A DNA stretch of 64,000 bases from Tamarix chinensis (Eukaryota > Streptophyta > Magnoliopsida > Caryophyllales > Tamaricaceae): assembly GCA_030549775.1 (NCBI GenBank), contig CM060175.1, positions 99,681,438-99,745,437 on the forward strand. The letters are read 5' to 3'. A program made the position numbers and the translations under genes. Each line of letters starts with the position of its first letter. Position 1 is the stretch's first letter. Shown here one piece after another: positions 58,939-64,000 of the stretch. The notes under the pieces were generated by a model. The model was not told the DNA's origin, searched no databases, and saw only the letters and a program-made list of their open reading frames with translations.

Positions 58939-60082
58939 TTATGAGAAATCAAGACCAAGAGCAATTGCTGACTGAGATTTCCAATGCTTAGCCCTCTCAA
59001 AACCATTGGCACAATTCTCAAAATCCTCTATGGTTTGGTCAATCTCTTCCTGTGTATTCATAACAAAAGGGCCGAACTGCACTAGTGGCTCCCCTAGCGG
59101 TTCGCCCCCGATGAGCACAAACCTAAGAGGCTTGGGGGACGCATTCCACGCGAGCAATCCATCGCCGCCGAGACCTAAAAGGAGGAGATGATGGGCCGTC
59201 GTGGGCGACGCTCTTGAGCTTGCGAACACGCCTTCGCCTTCCAGAACGTAAATAAAGGCGTTCCACGAAGCTGGGATCGGCTGCTGGAGATGAGACCCCG
59301 GTTCTAGCGTGAAGTCTAGAAACATCGTCGGCGTCCTCGTATAGATCGGCGACTCGATCCCCAGTGCCTCTCCTGCTATCACGCGCACTTTAATCCCATC
59401 TCTTTCCGCCTCGGTTATGTCCTCGCTTGATATTTCTTGGTACTTTGGCTCAATCCTGGATATCACACGTACGGAGCATGAATGAAGTATTAATGTGAGG
59501 GATGAATGAAGAAAGAAATAGTTAACATACACGCAGATGCATGCAGCAGACCGCGCGGGAGGGGGAAAGAGAAGGGAGAGCGAGAGCGAGAGAGAGAGAG
59601 AGAGAGAGAGGCAGGCATGATAATGTAGGAATGATGTCACTGTTGCGTAATGCATGTGAATGGCGACGACGACTTCAGAGAACTGAATCTATAATTAATG
59701 AGATCCAAGTGACAAGCTCCTACGTTTATAGTGGGAGAGAGTCGGGATCGAGTTTGACCGCACAAAAAGGCATCAATGATGACGCATATATATAGTATAC
59801 ACTTCTACTGTATAGATATTGATATATGGATATGGTCGGATGCAATGTGCGTCCACCATTACCATTGAATCCGCAAATTTTATATTCATTTAAGTTGACT
59901 CTCGGAGCCTGGTAGCTAGCAAAGTCTCCGGCCGGCAGAGATAAATTTTATATACGACTTGGTAGTCGGTAGTGACCTTGATCCGGACAACACTATATAT
60001 TATACAGCTTTAATATAGGCTAATTAAAACTGTGGCATGCATGTTGGATATATTAGGTTTAATATTTGAATTCTCTTTCATG

Positions 60083-60137
<55 letters not shown>

Positions 60138-62114
60138 TTATTGTATCATAATTTATACTAATTAATTATTGCATTCATTCATTACGTTAGAATAAATAAT
60201 GTAGTGCTGGATCGGGAGGGATTTCCTAGATGGGCGGAGGCAGAATGTATATATATATATATATATAAACTTACATCTTGTATTTGGAGGACAGGTTAAT
60301 CCAGAGTTGCAGTCCCTTTTGAACCCCTTGGGAGGCCGGCATTTCGGAGTGAACTATGCCTCTTCCCGCAGTCATCCATTGCAAGTCGCCCGTACTTATA
60401 TTTCCCTTATGGCCGGCGAAATCTTCATGAGTTATAGATCCCTTAAAAAAAACAAAAAAGAGGGATATATATATTAATTCCCATGTATATATATATATAT
60501 ATATATAAAGAAACAAAAAGCCGGCCTACCTGGCTAGCTATAAAAGTAAGAGGGATGTCACTATCCATTCCTGTTTATATATAAATATATATATTGATTG
60601 TGTTGGCCCTAACAGAGTGAGTTATTATTATTATTATTATTATTATCAGATGTATTAGATTTACAAGGAGATTACAGTAAAAAAAAAGAGCATAAAAGTA
60701 ACTACTATGACCATAAAATTAGTATAATATTAAAAGAGGGAGTGAATCGATCCTAGGACGGTTGGCATATAAAAACTTGGCTTTTATTCACCTGTTAGGT
60801 CGAAACTTATCGGGTCGGATATGTATATATATATATCTGTTTGTTGTAAGGAAGTGAAGGTAAAGTGGTAAAAGTAGTGAGCGTGAAAGTGTGTGGTCGG
60901 TCATTTTTAACTATATGCCAGTCGCCCATGATTATGTCATGGGTACAAAAAACATTCTTTTACTATTATTATTTTTTTTTTCACTTTAAGGAGCTAGGGT
61001 TATTAATTAGGGATAGGATGACGGGTGTGGGAAAGCAAGCATTATGGTCTTTGTATGGATAGTACCCCACCTCCCCCTCTGGCAGCCACATGGTGATAAC
61101 TTGATCTACAATACCATATATCTACATTGTAATTAATATCTGTTAAGTAATTATAACCAGATGTTTCAACCTCACGTCTGATCTTTTGGCCCACCGGCTG
61201 TCCCACGCCGACCTTACTTCCCTTTGATATATATATCACAATCGTCATCATCATATGAATGTACGTATTTTGAAATGAAATATTACCAGTGCCAACCAAC
61301 GATAAGTTTGTATATGATGTGATATGACATGATATGCACAAGGGAAGAAGCAAGAGTGCCTTGGTCGGTCGGACGGTCGGTGTAAAACCTGCTTACGATC
61401 CCGGATTCATATATTCTCTGTTTCTAGAATGTTACGGAACAGGACAGAAAAGCCTATTAAATATCAACGAGTGAAAATTGTTGGCATATGGGTTTTATTT
61501 ATTTATTTTTGTTTGTTTAAAAAAAGAAAAATTAATAATTATTATATATTATTATTTACCTGCAGCATGTAAGTCACCGTCTCAAACCCTGTTTAAATAA
61601 CAAAGACCAAGAAAGAAAGAAAAAAAAAGATGAAATTTAGCTTAGGCGTCCTCACGGTTAGCATGAAAACACAGCACTTATATTTAGCATGAAATTGGCG
61701 ACGATATATCGATCAGAAACAAACCTCTGTGTGGATGATCGGGAAACCCAGCCGGAGCAGAGACTGCAAATACATTCGAAATTAACTAATAAGGAAGAAG
61801 AGAAATCAAGGAAAGGATCACAGTATTTCATCCAAAACAGGCAGGAAAAAGGGGGTACCTACCCGAGAATTCATCCAAAAAAAGGAAAGGATCAAAGTAT
61901 TTCAACTCAAACCTGAACAAATAGAATAAAAAAACCCAAATCAAGCCAATTCAAAACACACGGCCGGCATGAATCTAATTTAATATATACAAACCTTCCG
62001 ATGCTTCTACGAACGACGGCGCCGACGCCTTCGTGCTGAGGCCTTGCTTGGAGTTTCCTCACTACCGGGCGTGGGTCCTTCACTATACGATCACAGATAT
62101 CTGCACTACTTTCG

Positions 62115-62119
<5 letters not shown>
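58939..62119 (-). CDS. Pirin-family cupin protein, 6 exons
   Basis: Exons are 62119-61995, 61912-61863, 61763-61725, 61588-61560, 60441-60275 and 59455-58939. They total 927 nt, 308 aa plus stop, all GT-AG and in phase. Motifs follow the pirin order: RKLQARPQHEGVGAVVRRSI at the start, DPFLFLDEF, FPDHPHRGFETVTYMLQ, HEDFAGHKG, QWMTAGRGIVHSEMP, GLQLWINL, then YTRTPTMFLDFTL, SWNAFIYVLEGEGVF and GEPLGEPLVQFGPFVMNTQE. The four metal ligands of pirins are kept: His68, His70, His112 and Glu114. Plant pirins (about 287 aa) are nuclear or cytosolic bicupins; Arabidopsis PRN1 is linked to heterotrimeric G protein and ABA responses. The short exons 2-4 are easily missed by gene finders. The gene appears intact. 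Confidence 0.94.
59575..59610. repeat. GA-rich microsatellite in pirin intron 5
   Basis: A GCGAGAGCGAGAGAGAGAGA-type run on plus lies beside the last exon, inside intron 5. Confidence 0.85.
60085..60134. repeat. AT microsatellite in pirin intron 5
   Basis: A pure AT dinucleotide run of about 50 bp. Further short AT runs flank exon 5 (60248-60267 and 60485-60507). Confidence 0.95.

Positions 62120-62154
<35 letters not shown>
62120..62154 (-). promoter_or_regulatory. GA repeat in pirin 5' leader
   Basis: On the minus strand a GA run of about 16 units lies directly before the start codon at 62119. GA/CT runs are frequent in plant 5' leaders and core promoters. Here it lies inside the presumed transcript, downstream of the TATA box. 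Confidence 0.7.
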
Positions 62155-62157
<3 letters not shown>

Positions 62158-62231
62158 CCTTCCTTCCTTATTATTATGCGGCTGCTGCGTATGTATCGAG
62201 CGTACAAGCTTCAATGGAAGATTGGCGACCG

Positions 62232-62238
62232 TTTTATA
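62232..62238 (-). promoter_or_regulatory. TATA box of pirin gene
   Basis: TATAAAA on the minus strand lies about 115 bp upstream of the pirin start codon. A transcription start about 30 bp downstream would give a leader of some 80-90 bases that includes the GA repeat. Confidence 0.6.
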
Positions 62239-62976
62239 AGGCGAGGAGGAACATATAAGGGCGAAAGAAGGGAGTGGTGGGAAGGGACCCGTATTAATGT
62301 GTTGTGCCGCAAGATTACGTGTATTAAATAGCTCTTCTCGCTAGTTTTTTGGTGGTAAGTCAAAGAGAGAAAATTGACGTTCATCATAGGGGCCCGCTCA
62401 TATATATATATGTAACACACACAGACACTCTCACACACACTCTCTCCGCGGGTTCCCATTCTTTTCGTTAGGTTTGGATTGGGAATAGGATGCGAGTGAC
62501 GCCATCATAGCGTCCTCGTGATGCATTTCGTCTTGTTAACACCCCCCCCCCCGCTACTTGGTCTTTGAATCCCTGTCCGCTTGTAAAGCTAAAGGCCAAC
62601 ATATGCGTACTCCTGCTCCTCTGTCTCTCTGTTCCCTTGTGTCTGAACGGAGTTCCACCGCTCGATTTGATCTTAACGAACAGGGCCCAGCCTTCCCCCC
62701 CCCCTCCTCGCGCCAGCCGCCGACTCTATTCTTTTTGTTCGCTCAAATAACCCCAATAATAATATGCTATGTCACAGAAATTCAAAAGAAAGTAGGAAAA
62801 AGCAGTGAAATTACGCCGCACTAGTAGAAAGAGCACGAACCGTAAAACTAAAACTAGATGAACGAGTTGGAACCAACTGACTGCGTGACTGACAAGAATG
62901 TCGAGCTAGAATTAGCGATGAATAGCCACACAAAATAAAACTACGGGCGGTAATCGGGTGAGACGGTCGGATTATA
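62239..62976. other. Upstream region of pirin gene
   Basis: The distal promoter and intergenic sequence contain short AT and CA runs (62400-62435), two C homopolymers (about 62541-62551 and 62695-62704) and no credible gene. Frames of 88 and 61 codons at 62558-62824 overlap in different registers and show no domain. Confidence 0.45.
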
Positions 62977-64000
62977 CACTACAAGAAATATAGTCAAATA
63001 GGGCAATTTTAGAATATTAAATAGGGTAATTATAAAATTGCCCTATTATAGATAATCAAATAGGGCAATTTAAATTTTCCCTAATTGATTCTAACAAATG
63101 GGGCAATATAAAATATCCCCTATTTAATCCAATCTAATAGGGCAATAAATAAAAATTCTCCTATTTGATTATAATAAATAGTGCAATACTAAAATCCCTC
63201 CATTTATTCTTATAAAATAGGGCAGTGAATTTTTTCCCCCCATTTGATACTATCTAGTAGGGCAATATATTAAAATACCCCTATTTGATTCTATCTAACA
63301 CGGAGTTAAATAATATTTGTCTTTATTATTACTAAGAATAATTATTTTTGAATATTATTATTATTTTTTAATATTAAAAAATATTATTACTAATTATTGG
63401 TAATTATGATTAATATCAATCTTATTCATATTTATATTTTATTTCTCATTATTAATTATTTTTCACATTTATTCACAATTATTATATTTATTAGATATTT
63501 TATTATTAATTATTAATTATTTAATATAAATTATGATTAATATTATCTTAATTAAAATATCTTTTACCACTTTTTTTAGTTTTTTTTTTTCAAAAAAAAA
63601 CTATCTTCCGTCCCCATTTCCCCATTTTATCTCTCTCCCGTTCTTTCTCTATTTATCTCTCTCCCGTTCTTTCTCTGTTGTTCTGATCTTATAATTCTGA
63701 TTTTTGAACGCCCTTAAGCCCGACCTCCTTTCCCTGCCTTTGCCCTTCGACCCAAGCCGATGACGCACCAATCATCCCCACACCACCGGCTGCTGGCCGT
63801 CGCCACCACGATGAGCTACAAAAACCAGCGACACACGGCAGCAAGACCGCACGGCTGAGGACAACAGCAAGCAACCGCACGATCCATTCTCCATCTCAGG
63901 TGAGTACCTTACCGAACCCATCATTCGTAGCTAAAAACACCGTCTCAGCCACTCGTTCTTCCTCTACAACCTTTCACTCTGTTTCTCTTCTGATCCTCCC
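62977..64000. mobile_element. Left part of a second CACTA transposon
   Basis: CACTACAAGAAATATAG starts at 62977 after ATA, a classic plant CACTA terminus. It is followed by a subterminal array (62998-63300) in which AAATAGGGCAAT and the complementary ATTGCCCTATTT alternate at roughly 20-40-bp intervals, at least nine copies. An AT-rich stretch (63300-63560) and a CT-rich stretch with a 25-bp unit repeated twice (about 63628-63676) follow. The other end is outside the window. No coding part is identified. Confidence 0.75.

Noticed and set aside
59541..59795. 84-codon plus-strand frame rich in Arg and Glu
   Set aside because: It is a translation of the GA microsatellite in pirin intron 5.

Overview
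This is a plant nuclear window, very rich in transposable elements. Three spliced protein-coding genes can be reconstructed exon by exon, with GT-AG introns throughout, and all three lie on the minus strand: an MO25-like (CAB39) scaffold protein (20834-24806, 11 exons, 333 aa), a Golgi beta-1,2-xylosyltransferase of N-glycan processing (27994-33214, 3 exons, 550 aa) and a pirin (58939-62119, 6 exons, 308 aa). The xylosyltransferase, the plant-type pirin and MO25 forms, and the Copia, chromovirus, Athila-like, TRIM, CACTA and hAT elements indicate an angiosperm. The species cannot be told from this sequence.

Layout. 1-4514: decayed Ty1/copia polyprotein on the minus strand, with a tandem duplication in gag. 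5660-6087: hAT-like MITE. 6401 to about 19820: 5'-truncated Ty3/gypsy chromovirus on the minus strand, with its 3' LTR at 6401-9497. It carries nested insertions: a TRIM (10252-10866), a giant 4.7-kb solo LTR with a perfect GTTCT duplication (11435-16151) and two MITEs (16681-17169, 18818-19205). 20834-24806: MO25-like gene. 26084-26763: MITE-like element. 27994-33214: xylosyltransferase gene with a hAT element (29400-30494) in intron 2. 34726-41415: internally deleted chromovirus flanked by ATGAT, with an Athila-like solo LTR (39255-40670, target duplication GATTC) in its 5' LTR. 41416-45190: AT-rich degenerate tandem repeats, then about 1.1 kb of telomere-like repeats. 47757-53005: TRIM with three LTRs and two internal segments, bounded by ATATC, with a 4.0-kb solo LTR inside its middle LTR. 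53229-57382: CACTA transposon with an Ulp1-type protease gene. 58939-62119: pirin gene. 62977 to beyond the right edge: terminus of a second CACTA element.

The three genes act in unrelated processes (kinase scaffolding, Golgi glycosylation, a cupin-fold regulator), and nothing suggests that they work together. The main interest is the transposon archaeology. Several nested insertions have terminal repeats and target duplications readable by eye. A paired-stem repeat module recurs at the same relative position in every long chromovirus LTR of the window, with different but still complementary stem sequences.
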